Positions 22,462-33,822 of a stretch of DNA of 64,000 nucleotides are shown here, one piece after another. Position numbers and translations under genes: made by a program. Under the pieces are notes generated by a model. It saw only the letters and a program-made list of their open reading frames with translations. It was not told where the DNA came from and ran no database searches. The stretch comes from Ctena decussata (lineage: Eukaryota > Mollusca > Bivalvia > Lucinida > Lucinidae), in contig OZ022500.1 in the NCBI GenBank assembly GCA_963989385.1, positions 19,172,460 through 19,236,459 of the forward strand, read 5' to 3'. Each line of letters begins with the position of its first letter. The first letter of the stretch is position 1.

Positions 22462-23871
22462 ATAATAAGGGTATTTGCCATTAGCACAAAGCGCCAACAA
22501 TGAAAATATTAGAATCTGACAGCAGCACAGAAGCAGAGCCAGCTCATATTCTAGATCTACACTGTTTGTCCTTTAGTCTTTGAATTCTGAATAAAACAGC
22601 TCGTCCAAGCTGTAAAAGACTAGGATACAAACCTCCACTATCTGACCGGCACCCTCCTTTATCAGGAGATTATAATTTCTCTCAAAATCTCGAAATTGTT
22701 CGCTTCTGCCTGTTTGTATGTATGTATAATTATTTTTTATTTTATTTTTAGTATTATTATTTATTCATTTATTTGATATGGCTCAAACAATACAATGTTA
22801 TAAATTCTTCTAATTTTGCACACACACAAAAAAAAGCCAAAAAAACCTTCAAATTACTCATTAGCATCCGGTCTCGCCTATGCAAAGTAGGAAATTTCTC
22901 AGGAACTGTAAGTGGATATTGGCAGTTATCACAAAATACGCACTTATCTTGAACCTTCACAATATATGTCGTCTCAGCCTGTATTTTATATTAATTCGTA
23001 GTTTACTTTCGGCGATGCAATTTTAGACTTTGTATCATGGCTTTCTGTATTTTCCTTTGAAGTCGCCCGTTCATTAACTTTATTAACTTGCACTGTAAGA
23101 CAATTCTGAGGTAGGCGGAGCTAAACTTTGCATTCACTTTACATTGAAGTGTACCTGGATAACTGTGCGGATATCACAGATATACGGCACGGGATAGTTA
23201 TAGCACGGTTCTGTCAAGTCGATTTATATTGAACAGCTGAGCAGCACTGGGATATAAGAGTTTTTCTACATTTGCATACAGCATACACTCATATGAGTCT
23301 GCGCATCTGCTCATTATGGCCAGTGTCTTATTAACAGTTAATGGAACCTGAGGAATCTGTACTGTGCAAATCAAAGACTCTGATCCGACTGTAAACTGAT
23401 CCGGGCTTAAGCAGTTCGTGCATGCCTGAAGACCCATTTTGTTGTGCACAACTCAGTTTAATTTTGATTAAAATAATCTGAGATTACAGAGACAATTTAT
23501 CCTTGTAGTGTTCAGCAAACTCTACCACCCTAATTGTTTGGCAAACAATATAGACCGGATTAGGCAGCTGAATGAGCAGAAGATGATATGCCCTTTCACA
23601 CTGCACATTTTGTCATCCTTACAAAATCTTCTTTTTTCAAACTCATCATTTGTATCAAATGTAAAATAAATTCAGTGCAAAATGTAGACACAAGTTTTCG
23701 TTACTTCCATTGATGCTATTTGTTTTAAGTGATTTATTTGACCTTCAGGTCAAGAACAAAAAGCAGCTGAGGTGGATATAATTACACAGATATGCCACTC
23801 TTCATTAACAACCTGATAAGAGCTGTTTTGAATTCAAAATAGACAAAGGCTATTGGCTGCCATGATACAAA
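22462..23871. other. Intergenic stretch without recognised features
   Basis: A/T-rich. Minus-strand frames at 22769-22960 and 23198-23449 show no known domain. Confidence 0.5.
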
Positions 23872-23973
23872 ATACATATAAAATGGTGTCACTCATATTT
23901 AGGATACCTTTCTCGGGGGCCTACGCCCCCTCGAAGGGTATCCTAAATACTCGTGACACCATTCTATATGTAT
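23872..23973. mobile_element. 102-bp fold-back element
   Basis: Arms ATACATATAAAATGGTGTCA ... TTTAGGATACC and inverse, with a G/C-rich core TCGGGGGCCTACGCCCCCTCGA that folds separately. Confidence 0.88.
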
Positions 23974-24099
23974 AACTTATTTATAGGCACGTGTCATTTT
24001 AAAGTGCAGCACCTTATTTCAAATCAATATTAAAGCACCTAGACGGCAGCATCCTGAAAATGACACGCGCAACAAGGAACAGTGCCTGCTACCATTTTT

Positions 24100-24335
24100 G
24101 AGCCGTGACACGAGAAAACCAAAAATGTGGTTGAGCGCCCAGCGCAGACTCAGATCAGCCTGGGCATTCGCCCAGTCTGATCAGACTCTTCGCTAAGCGT
24201 TTAAAAGGTAGATAAAGGTCTAAGCTACCTCCATCCGGACAGCAAAGACTCTGATCAGACTGGGCTGATGCCCAGGCTGATCTGAGTCTTCGCTGGGCGC
24301 ACAACCACATTTTTGGTTTTCTCGTGTCGCGACTC
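24100..24335. mobile_element. F1 fold-back MITE (M9)
   Basis: Full length. The private change CCAAAAATGTGG on the left is matched by CCACATTTTTGG on the right, a compensated arm variant. Confidence 0.95.
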
Positions 24336-24915
24336 ATTTTGTGAATGACAGAGACATGACTTCAGTCTTCGCATACCTATTCGTATCAGCGATCTATGGA
24401 TCTCTGGGAATCTGAATATTGGAACCAGCCTACATGGATGCACAGGCTCTTCTGAATCTTAGCTCTTTGCAAATTAATACTGGTACAATATGCGGCACCT
24501 TGCAAAATAAGGCCGCGACCGTTGCCCTATCGAAGGTGCAAAAAGTGAAAAATCAGCTTTCACGTCCGCGCAGCCGTCTACTTGTTCACATGGAAAATCT
24601 ACAGACCTTGTGAAATTAACAGAGCAGTAAGAGAAGCTTTTGATCGGTCTGCACGGATGGCAATCTTAGCTTTTGCTCTGCGCAACTGCGTAAGGTGCCA
24701 TCTCGTAATCGCGGATCAAATTCCTACATGACATACCTACAGTTAGCACTCGAAGGCTAAAAGACCTAAATAGGAGACTTATAAATGTTGAATATATTTT
24801 ATTTATTGATCCGGCATAGTTTTGCTCTTTATGAACAGTCATAGTTAAAAACATCGAATGGAATTAAGCGGAATAGAATGGATTATGATAAATAATCTCC
24901 ACATCCATGCATGAG

Positions 24916-24984
24916 AATGACACTCTTACAGGAAAGAATTTGCTCCCTTTAGGAGAGCAAATTCCTTCCTGTACGAGTACCATT
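24916..24984. mobile_element. F2 fold-back MITE
   Basis: AATGACACTCTTACAGGAAAG/AATTTGCTCC with near-complete inverse arm. The stretches around it (24336-24915 and 24985-25489) hold nothing else recognised. Confidence 0.8.
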
Positions 24985-25752
24985 CAAGGTTTCTGAGACC
25001 AAAATGTGGCTAATGAAACGTAGATGATATCAGCCATTCCATTTAACTCCAATCCATTCCAGTTTTAAACTATACATGATAGACACTGACGAAGTAGACC
25101 AGAGGTTAATAGATAGAAAGGAAAACTAATTCATTTGCCGTATTTCCTTAAATACTGGGGCAATTTAAGGTGATCAGAAACACCTTCAGGGGAAATAACT
25201 CTTGTCAGATTAATTTTGCCTACCTTTCTCAATACGGGTCAACTCGTTAGGAAGAAAAAATGACCACTTATAGATAAGGAGCAAAATGTTTCTTTTAAGA
25301 ACAGACGATTTTCTGGAAGGGTTTTGTTGACCAGGTTTCGAAGTTATAAAAGTTGCTGCCCTTTGTAAAAGTGTCATAAAACATTAAGCTGTAACAAAAC
25401 ATCTTAAGCAATAAGTGAAATCACAATATATCTCGAAAAAGGAGGTTCAGATGCCTCAAACTTGCTGGCGACAAAGAAAATAATTTTCTAGTGGCTGAAT
25501 GACAGCGAAATGACGTCGTACTAACGTTGATCAGGCGTCGACATTGCTATAGTACGACATCATTTCGCCGTCATGTTCTTTCCTGAAACTGGTCAGTTAT
25601 TGTTGACCATATCGGTGTTAAATGTCGCGTTATAGATAATCTAACAGCATAAGGTCTTCATTAGAATACAATGCAGAACATCAATTAGAACTCAGAAAAC
25701 GATGCAGAACGTGAATTAGAACATCTAGCTACATCTTAGAACTTTTACAGTG

Positions 25753-25944
25753 TTCCAGATAAGAAGGGGTAACAGTGATAATTTGGGGATAATTAGTCAT
25801 ATTTCTCCACAAAAACATATTTTGTGACCCATCATTAGAACCGTCTCGTCGAGACGGTTCTAATGAGGGGTCACAACATATGTTTTCGTTGAGAAATAAG
25901 AAAAATTATCTTTGAATTATCCTCAATACCCCCTCTTATCTGGA
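25753..25944. mobile_element. F3 fold-back MITE
   Basis: About 192-bp palindrome: tips TCCAGATAAGA / TCTTATCTGGA, core CATTAGAACCGTCTCG/TCGAGACGGTTCTAATG, subterminal GGATAATT and ATTATCC words. Non-coding. Confidence 0.92.
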
Positions 25945-26067
25945 TTTCTTTTTTAGCAGAACATCAATTAGAACATCGAGGTGTATTTTAGATCTTCAAA
26001 CAGTGAGCTGCGTCTTAAAACAGGAGGCAGACGCGAGACATAGGCACGATATGCTGATTTTAAAAGT

Positions 26068-26303
26068 GAGCCGCGACACGGCAAAACCAACAATGTGGTT
26101 GTGCGCCCAGTAAAGACTCATATCAGCCTGGGCATCCACACAGTCTGAGCAGAATCTTCGCTAAACGCTTAAAGGGTAGCTAAGAGTCTAAGCTACCTGC
26201 ATGCGGACAGCGAAGACTCTGATCAGACTGGGCGGATGCCCAGGCTGATCTGAGTCTGCGCTGGGCGCACAACCACGTTGTTGGTTTTGTTGTGTCGCTG
26301 CTC
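26068..26303. mobile_element. F1 fold-back MITE (M10)
   Basis: Full length with private changes in each arm (CACGGCAAAACC; GTTTTGTTGTGTCGC) that do not compensate. 26304-26385 carries a worn CAACGTTGGGCTCC MITE end. Confidence 0.94.
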
Positions 26304-26385
26304 AAATATTTGATTTTGCACTGACGTTGGTAAGATCTTGTTTGAAGTTGAAATGATTTTGTTTCAACGTTGGGCTCCAGTTGGA

Positions 26386-26997
26386 AAGTAATGGCCTAGG
26401 AAAAAAACGCGTTTTCTTTTTCGTGAAGAATATATGTATGCATTATCTTGTTTAACATAATGGCCCGAAAGTATCTGAAATCCGCAGTTATTTCCTGTTT
26501 AAAGAATATGATAAACACGAAACCGTAACCTAGATTGGGCGAGATGTTATTCTACCCTGTAATTTTGATACCTGACCTTGAAATGATATCAGCATGTATA
26601 TTTAAAAATCGGTACCCGGAAAATTCGAAGACATGTACATTTAAAAATGTGGGAGAGTCAAATATAACAATGACATTTGCGGTTAACAATTTAACATTGC
26701 ATCGGCGCTCTAAAAATGCTAAACTAAAATGTTTTCCTCAATTCCTCAAGAAAAACGTTAGCTATAACCGCAAGCGGGCTTTCTGGTGATACGTCTGATT
26801 TAGGTGTTTGTTTTCATCCAAACGTACAATGTATGTTGTGGAACCTTACTAGAAGGGGAATCGGGGATATGCTAGGGATATCCGTTTTGGAGACTTCGTA
26901 TCAGGAGGTCCGAAATAAGTATTTGTTTTCATGAGCCCCCCGGGGAACATCGTTATCAAAAAGGACTGAAAAAAGGCACGGTCCATATTTCTTCGCA
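26386..26997. other. Intergenic stretch
   Basis: The 84-codon plus-strand frame at 26535-26789 has no recognised domain. Nothing else is supported. Confidence 0.45.
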
Positions 26998-27110
26998 AAA
27001 AAAAAAAAAAAAAAAAATGTATGCTGTGAGCCCTCATTACAACCGTCTCGCTGAGACGGTTCCAATGACGGCCACAACATATGTTTTCGCTTAGAACTAA
27101 GAATTATTTC
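26998..27110. mobile_element. Poly-A tract and worn F3 fold-back
   Basis: About 20 A residues, then CCCTCATTACAACCGTCTCG/CTGAGACGG and GCCACAACATATGTTTTCGC. It abuts the next F1 element within about 6 bases. Confidence 0.75.
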
Positions 27111-27116
27111 ATATAT

Positions 27117-27352
27117 GAGCCGCGACGCGAGAAAACCAACAATGTGGCTGTGCGGCCAGCGCAGACTCAGATCAGCCTGGGCATCCGCCCAGTCTGATCA
27201 GAGTCTTCGCTGGCCGCATGGAGGTAGCTTAGTTCCTCAGCTACCCTTTAAGCGCTTAGCGAAGAATCTGATCAGACTGGGCGGATGCCCAGGCTGATCT
27301 GAGTCTGCGCTGGGCGCACAACCACTTTGTTGGTTTTCTCGTGTCGCGGCTC
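27117..27352. mobile_element. F1 fold-back MITE (M11)
   Basis: Full length; flanked by ATAT on both sides and inserted at the edge of a worn F3 copy. Confidence 0.95.
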
Positions 27353-27873
27353 ATATATATCCTGAAAACTCCACATTATCTGGAGCTTTGGGCCCTGTAC
27401 ATCTGTGATACCCGATCATAATGGATAAAGGACCGCAATCAGTCCGCAGCAAAGAGCGGTCTGATCTGTTTTCACTTTTCACACGTGGCATAATGCACCG
27501 TGTCACTGTTACGGCTCATGCATAGCGAGATTAGCTTTAATCACAGAGGATCTGGGCAACTCGAAGGGGATCAAGGCAAATTTTACAGACCAAGATCAGT
27601 CTGTGGACAAGCCTAACCACGGCTTTGTCTGTTGGCCAACACAGAATTGGATTTGAAGAAATATCATACAGCGAACAGCGTAGATCGGGACTGCGCGACT
27701 GTGTATGGTGAACTGGGTTCGTTGATCGGGCAGGCGAAAGCTACGTTTTCACTCGACGAAACATCAGTATGGTTTAATATAACATTGTTATGTTTGTAAC
27801 ACGGACGTTAATGTGCAACTTTACATGTTAAGATCATACAAGGTCAAGAATACATGTGCACTTGCACATAGAC
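27353..27873. other. Intergenic stretch with palindrome pieces
   Basis: Short AGACCGCTC/GATCTG-type words around 27430-27470 and 27590-27620 recall arms of palindromic repeats; no complete element or gene. Confidence 0.45.
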
Positions 27874-28073
27874 GAGTCCCGGTAGCTCAGTAGATAAAGC
27901 GCTGTCCTGCTGATCTAGCGGTACAGGGTTCGAGCCCGCTGTAGGCAAAAATCTTTTCAATCGTAAACGGTGTTCCACTGCAAACAGCCTTTCATTATCA
28001 CCAACTCATCGTCCTGATATGACTGAAATACTGATAAAAAAGGACGTAAACTCGCAAGTCATCCATCCATCCA
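27874..28073 (+). mobile_element. tRNA-derived SINE, S1 family
   Basis: GAGTCCCGGTAGCTCAGTAG head, perfect B box GGGTTCGAGCCC, body CTGATATGACTGAAATACTG, then a (CATC)n-type end at 28060-28073. The best-preserved S1 head in the window. Confidence 0.87.
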
Positions 28074-28110
28074 TGCACTTGCACATTGTACATTGGATCT
28101 ACCGGCAGAG

Positions 28111-28303
28111 CTCCAGATAAGAGGGGGTATTGAGGATAATTCAAAGATAATTTTTCTTATTTCTCAACGAAAACATATGTTGTGACCCCTCATTAGAACC
28201 GTCTCGACGAGACGGTTCTAATGAGGGGTCACAAAATATGTTTTTATGGAGAAATAATGATAATTATCCCTAAATTATCTCTGTTACCCCTTCTTATCTG
28301 GAG
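28111..28303. mobile_element. F3 fold-back MITE
   Basis: Near-complete palindrome with perfect CTCCAGATAAG / CTTATCTGGAG tips and the family core. Confidence 0.93.
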
Positions 28304-28682
28304 CACTGAAGATTCTACCGTACACACGAGATTCGGCGGAGGAAACAATGACACCGACCTTCATGCACGACACGAACGCGGACGCGCATAAAGGTTGAAG
28401 TTTACCTGTATAACTTGTCACCAGTGTCAGAATGTTGCCCATGCAAACATAGAAAATTCTGATCAGGCTGTGAGAAGTCTTCGGGTTTGCATACGCTGTA
28501 AGATTCATTTTTTATCGTGAATATGGCTCATTTGTTTGAATTTTTGAGCTGCGAGCAGGTAAACGGCGGACCCTCGCACGAAATACCTTGGAACTTCCCT
28601 CCATTCCCCCTTTCCAACCATCACCAAAAAAAGCCTTCCTCCAGTCCAAATCTTTTCCTCGCACGAAGAAGACATACTAAAT

Positions 28683-28905
28683 GAGCTGCGACACGACAAA
28701 ACCAACAAAGTGGCATGTGCACCCAGCTAAAACCCAGATCAGACTTGGCATCCGCCCATTCAGTGTCTTTGTTGCCCGCTTGGGGTTAGCTTAGACCCTT
28801 AGCTTACCTTTAAACACACAGCGAAGTCTCTCATCAGACTTGGCGGATGCCCAGGCTGACCTGTCTTCGCGGATACATATGTCACTTTGTTGGTTTTATG
28901 CACTC
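28683..28905. mobile_element. F1 fold-back MITE, subfamily b, degraded (M12)
   Basis: Left tip GAGCTGCGACACGAC present; right tip collapsed to GGTTTTATGCACTC. Arms carry GTGGCATGTGCAC. Confidence 0.88.
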
Positions 28906-29387
28906 ATATCTTCTTAAGGGTATATTTTGACTTGATTTAATGTAACCTCAAACATTGCATACTGCAGTTGCTAAAATGACGCAATTCAAAATACATGTAG
29001 CATTTTGGCAATATATTCTGGAACACTCAATTTAGAAGTTCGAAACCGACACATGCCTCAGCCAGGCTAAGGCACGGGGACATAAAGCTTGGAAGATGTA
29101 GGACCATGAGGCTTTACAACATTTTAAATGCACAAGTATGATTATGATAAAACTGCTCGACTTCTCATTTCAAAAAAAAAGATGCATGCTTGGGATCTGA
29201 CAGACTGAAAACGTCATCGTCCAATTAGCCCCTTCGTTTAAATTCTTTTAAACTTCAATTTTTCTTTTTAAGGATTGCCTCATGGTGTGAGTTTTTTATC
29301 CCATACGGAAACAAAGTACATGTACAGTGCGAAAACCGCGGCGTGAGAAATACCACAAGTTACCATATACGGACAGCGAAATAGATG
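28906..29387. other. Intergenic stretch without recognised features
   Basis: A/T-rich, no supported feature. Confidence 0.5.
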
Positions 29388-29575
29388 GCTGGATGACTTG
29401 AGATTTTACGTCCTTTTCAATCGTATTTCAGTCATATCAGGACAATGGGAGGGTGATAATGAAAGCCTGTGGGCAGTGAAACTCCGTTTATGGTTGGAAA
29501 GCTTTCCCCTACAGCGGGGCTCGAAACTGTGACCGCTAGATCGACAGGCCAGCGCTTAATGAGCTACCTGGGCTC
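29388..29575 (-). mobile_element. tRNA-derived SINE, S1 family
   Basis: Reverse copy with GAGCCCAGGTAGCTCATTAA head and ACTGAAATACGATTGAAAAG body; the B box is worn. Confidence 0.82.
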
Positions 29576-29760
29576 CAACGGACTGTGAAGATTCAAATCT
29601 AGTTAGATATATACATGTAGATGTGTCCACATGAATCAGGGCATTCGCTCTATTCGCTGACTAGAAAGTGTCGTAAGTGGTGTCAAGGGTGGGCAAATAG
29701 CAAATTCCTTTAGAAGAACAGGTTTACTATCAAGGGAAACAACGTTGCAATTTTCATTTT

Positions 29761-29862
29761 TAGCCTTCCTTTTCAATTAGGGTCAACTCTTAAAGGGAAG
29801 AATTTGCTCCCGTAGGAGCAAATTCTTACCTTTAAGAATGGACCCCATTTTTAAAAGGCTAA
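29761..29862. mobile_element. F2 fold-back MITE, best copy
   Basis: About 102-bp palindrome: TAGCCTTCCTTTTCAATTAG outer arm, GGTCAACTCTTAAAGGGAAG then AATTTGCTCC, 3-base loop, inverse arm. The open frame at 29867-30100 follows but is unrecognised. Confidence 0.9.
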
Positions 29863-30689
29863 GTAGTTGATGGAAGCAAACAAGAAATCAAAAATGCTGA
29901 CTCCCTTTGGAAAAAATGGAGGTATACCCATACACCTTGGAGCAAGAGGCGCAGGCTTGCCCATTCCTTACTGCTCGAAAATGCCAAAATATGCGTTTTC
30001 TTATGATCACGTTCATATTAACCGCAAAGAATATTCCAAAAAAGCTGCCGAATATGTGAAAAGCAGAGGCTTAGATCCCCTCCGCATCTACCCAGTCTGA
30101 CCATTCTTTTTCAAATGAACAATTCTATATCGACCCTGTGGAATCTATTGAGCGAAATGCGAAGAATATGCAGCCTGATCTGGATCTTAGCTGTTCGTAC
30201 ATGTACATGCCGCCGGATAGTTTTAGTCTCGACGATACCAAGTTTTATGAATCACAGTTACGCAAATCACACCGATCTTAATTAATGTCTGGCAAAAGAT
30301 CTCCCATTATAAGGTTATATTCTACTACTTTTTAAAAAATTCTAAAAATTCGGACACCTTAAATAATTTCCATGAATGCCCAAATATTGAGCAGTTTGTT
30401 TTTTTAGATGAAGTAACGCCTAGCTCTAACAGTTGCAGAGGGAATAGCAAACATTGTAGATCCTGATCAGACTGCAGTCTGGTCTGGGTCTGCACTGTTT
30501 GCTCAGACCTATAGGTTCCAATATTTAAATTTTCTCATGGTTAATTATATGAGGTATGTGCATTTCTCATTCTGTATTATGACGGTCTTCCTCATTAGAA
30601 TCGCCTTGCAAAGGCAACTCTGATGAGAGCAAGAAGAAATAAGGCATTCTAAGCCCAGAATGTTTTTCACTATATCCCCTCTGAGAAGC

Positions 30690-30870
30690 TCCAGTTAAGC
30701 GCTGGTCTGCTAAGCTAGCCATAAGAATTCGAATTCGGCAGCAAGCCGTTTTTGTTTTTCATTGTATACATAAGTCTATTGCATACAGCTTTTCACTATC
30801 TATCACCCTTCCACCGGCTGGTTTTGACTGAATTTGTGTTGAAAGAGACGTAAAATTGCATGTCATCCAT
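30690..30870 (+). mobile_element. tRNA-derived SINE, S1 family, worn
   Basis: GTTAAGCGCTGGTCTGCTAA and GAATTCGAATTC remain of the head; the body ends TTGAAAGAGACGTAAAATTG. Confidence 0.65.
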
Positions 30871-31062
30871 GTGTCTATAGCTCTTCAGTAAACCTCAGAA
30901 TAACCAATGAATTACTCGCTTCCGGAGACAAGAGCTTCAGAAAAAGGGAAAATTTTGTGGGTTGATACCTATACAGATATAACGAACAAATTTGAATAGT
31001 TTCTAGTTCGAAATCTTGCAGCTCATGCTATTGTACATGCATAACAGAAGAAAAAGACTTAC

Positions 31063-31640
31063 TTGGAGGAATAGCCTTTCCATTTTACGAGATACTCAGC
31101 GCTGCCCTGAAAAAACACACATATCTTATTAGCAATTTAAATTCTAGAGGAGCCTTGACTATTTACATGTACTTATCAATGCCCAGTTTGGGGTTCAAAT
31201 TGGTGTGACCGTCGTCCGGTTGAACCAACGTAAAATATTTTAAATTCTCTTTTTTTTTTTTTTTTTACCAGGAAACGCATTTGAATGTGCAAAATGAAAG
31301 TCTTATGAATATGGCGTATATATCATGCGTCGTTTTATTACCGGATTGACTCCTCAAAATACAATTTAAAGTACTGCGAGCGTATGAAACTGATCAGTCT
31401 GCGCGGACGCGCAGGCTGATCAGTCTTCCATGTTCGCACAAGGTACAGTTTCACTTTCACCGCGTACATGGTTTTACGTTAGGCAGCAAAACTTACAACT
31501 ATTCGATATTATATGAAATGTCATTATTTTTCAACGTAACAGATGTATATCTGCTTTTATATAAAAACAAATAAAGCAAAGCTTACCTTTCTCCTTCGTT
31601 TCTTTTTTATATAATCCGCAATAAACACTCTGTCTGCCAT
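31063..31640 (-). CDS. Chromodomain protein, CBX/Polycomb-like, exons 1-2 only (partial)
   Basis: Two minus-strand exons. Exon 1 (31640-31587) starts at the ATG and encodes MADRVFIADYIKKKRRRK, then a GTAAGC donor. Exon 2 (31106-31063) follows a TTTTTTCAG acceptor, encodes GSAEYLVKWKGYSS plus two bases of a codon, then a GTAAGT donor. Joined, this is the first half of a chromodomain, the module that reads methylated histone H3 lysine in chromatin. The aromatic-cage positions are filled by F6, W27 and Y30. An in-frame TAG precedes the ATG with no other ATG between, supporting the start. The splice layout (first intron after the basic KKRRRK run, short second exon) matches what I recall for Polycomb-type CBX genes; Y30 in KWKGY is more HP1-like. 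The rest (expected TWEPE segment) was not found further left on the minus strand, so the gene either continues outside the window or is a fragment. Confidence 0.8.
31388..31428. repeat. Hairpin in intron 1 of the chromodomain gene
   Basis: CTGATCAGTCTGCGCG and its inverse around GAC. The same type of GATCAGNCTGCGCGGATGCG hairpin occurs at 33470-33535. A poly-T run (31243-31266) also lies in the intron. Confidence 0.7.
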
Positions 31641-31770
31641 CACGCCGAAACCAATACACTGATTGATATCGAAACTAGAAAGTTTGTAAACATGCTTATA
31701 ACATGGCTAAAAATAGATTGACCGGCTGACGTCAGAGGTAATGTTTATGTGCAATTGGATTTCACAACGC
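31641..31770 (-). promoter_or_regulatory. Probable 5' UTR/promoter of the chromodomain gene
   Basis: Upstream of the start codon lie a perfect CRE palindrome TGACGTCA (about 31728-31735) and a CCAAT word on the gene strand (about 31754-31758). No TATA box stands out. Binding is inferred from the motifs alone. Confidence 0.4.
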
Positions 31771-32423
31771 GTAACCACGCCGATTAAACAAAGATAAACG
31801 GATCGATTTTGTGACTGATTTTGGTAGCGAATGAATACTTCTCATATAGTACTGCTTGGAAACAAATTATTGTATGGCCATAAAATACTTTTGCTTGCCT
31901 TATGTTTCTAGCAGACTATATACCATCAACATTTATGTAACTATGGATGAGTATTAGTTTGCTTCATTGTATTTAGAACATTTCAATAGGTTATGAAATG
32001 GCCCATGATCACGAAAACTGTCACGAGTATTTTAAGAAAGCTTTAGTCGACATTTATGACACATAAAAGGGTGACGATTTCAGTGCCGACGCCTGTTCTA
32101 AATAATGAAGATACCCGAAATATCGTGATCATTCGTACATGTAAAGGCCTAAAGTACAAATGGCGGATGTTCGCTAGAAATGGTACCATATGTCAGGTTT
32201 ATATTAGAACTTTTCATGTTTGATAAATAAAAAATAAACGATAAATAAATGTAAAAATATATGAATAACGATAAAATAAATGAAAAAAATAATAAGAAAT
32301 AAAGTGGGTAATGTTTGCGGAACCCATTTGTGTCGTGACACGCAAAAAAGTGCTTAACGACTCAGCCGGAGCAGCTAATACTAAACCCGGTCTGTGACAC
32401 CGTGCAGCCTGGCTAGAACCTTC
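31771..32423. other. Upstream intergenic stretch
   Basis: A/T-rich with a TAAATAAA-type low-complexity block (32220-32300). The frame at 32214-32519 on the minus strand runs into the tandem duplication and is not supported. Confidence 0.5.
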
Positions 32424-33431
32424 ATTCTTGCACACCGGATAGAAAATGCCATTCTTTTCACCTGGGATAGAAAATCTCATCTTACCCTGGTGTTCTGACC
32501 CAGGACCGGAAAAAATCACGAGCTGTCAATGCATTGGTTGTATAGGAGCTCACGTACCTGCGTCGTCAAGTGACGTTGGCATTTAAGATGATGACGTCAC
32601 GAAGACGGTAAAAATGACGTCAGTTTATGCACGCCAGTCGTTGACGTAAAGAGCCGAATGGCGGGCGTTGAAAGCGGCGCCTTCTTTCAAAAACAAGTTT
32701 AAACCTCTCAAGCACTAGAATTACGCATTTTAAGAGGTTCTGAAGTTAAAACAAAACGTGGTGTGCAAGAAAAAGTATCTATCATTGGTGTGAGGTGCGG
32801 ATAGAAAAATCCGTCACTCGGGATAACTGTTCGGCATCACTCGGCAAGCCTCGTGATGTCGAACAGTGACCCTCGTGACGGATTTTTCTATCCACACCTC
32901 ACACCCATGACAGATCCTTATATTCTTGCACACCGGATAGAAAATGCCATTCTTCTCACCTGGGATAGAAAATCTCATCTTACCCTGGTGTTCTGACCCA
33001 GGTCCGGAAAAAAATCACGAGCCGTCAATGCATTGGTTGTATAGGAGCTCACCTACCTGCGTCGTCAAGTGACGTTGGCATTTTAGATGATGACGTCACG
33101 AAGACGGTAAAAATGACGTCAGTTTACTGTTATGCATGCCAGTCGTTGACGTAAAGAGCCGAATGGCGGTCGTTGAAAGCGGTGCCTTCTTTCAAAATCA
33201 AATTGAAACTCTTTAAGCACTAGAATTACGCATTTTAAGAAGTTCTAAAGTTAAAACAAAACATGGTGTGCAAGAAAAAGTATCTATCATTGGTGTGAGG
33301 TGCGGATAGAAAAATCCGTCACTCGGGATCACTGTTCGGCATCACTCGGCAAGCCTCGTGATGCCGAACAGTGACCCTCGTGACAGATTTTTCTATCCGC
33401 ACCTCACACTCATGACAGATCCTTATATTCT
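32424..33431. repeat. Two-copy 498-bp tandem duplication with internal palindromes
   Basis: Copy 1 is 32424-32921 and copy 2 is 32922-33431, about 95% alike with a 6-base insertion near 33127. Each copy holds inverted ends TTCTTGCACACC ... GGTGTGCAAGAA about 350 bp apart, then a near-perfect hairpin (32779-32913 and 33284-33417) with arms GTGTGAGGTGCGGATAG ... GTTCGGCATCAC. No coding signal. Confidence 0.93.
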
Positions 33432-33465
33432 GTGCCAGTGGATTCCATTTGTTGTGTGCGAATAA

Positions 33466-33530
33466 GTAAATGCTCTGATCAGACTGCGCGGATGCGCAGG
33501 CTGTTCTGAGCATTTATCTGGTCGCTTATG
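33466..33530. repeat. Hairpin of AATGCTCTGATCAGACTGCG type
   Basis: Arms AAATGCTCTGATCAGACTGC / GCAGGCTGTTCTGAGCATTT around GCGGATGC. Probably a separate palindromic family related to the one at 31388. Confidence 0.7.
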
Positions 33531-33822
33531 CGTGAAGATCTATTTTTGCTTGTTCTTGCTCATTTCATACATCCTGATTCATTTTTGATGGTAAATTAGC
33601 CTAGATCATCACATTTTTTTTCAATAGTACAACGTGACAATATTTTGACCTTGAGTGTAGTACATGTAATAACGCCATGAAAAAGGTCACGACGGTTTAA
33701 ACAGCCAACCTTCAACGTCGATAGAACGACGGCATGATTTACTACGCGGCGATTATGACTGTTACGTAATTTTACGTCACTGGGCCCGGCAACCTTACAG
33801 GACTATTTTACAGTGTATCACA

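Noticed and set aside
29867..30100. 77-codon plus-strand frame
   Set aside because: No motif known to me and no splice or promoter context; could be chance.
32214..32519. 101-codon minus-strand frame
   Set aside because: Half lies in TAAATAAA low complexity and half in the tandem duplication; the second copy does not preserve it.
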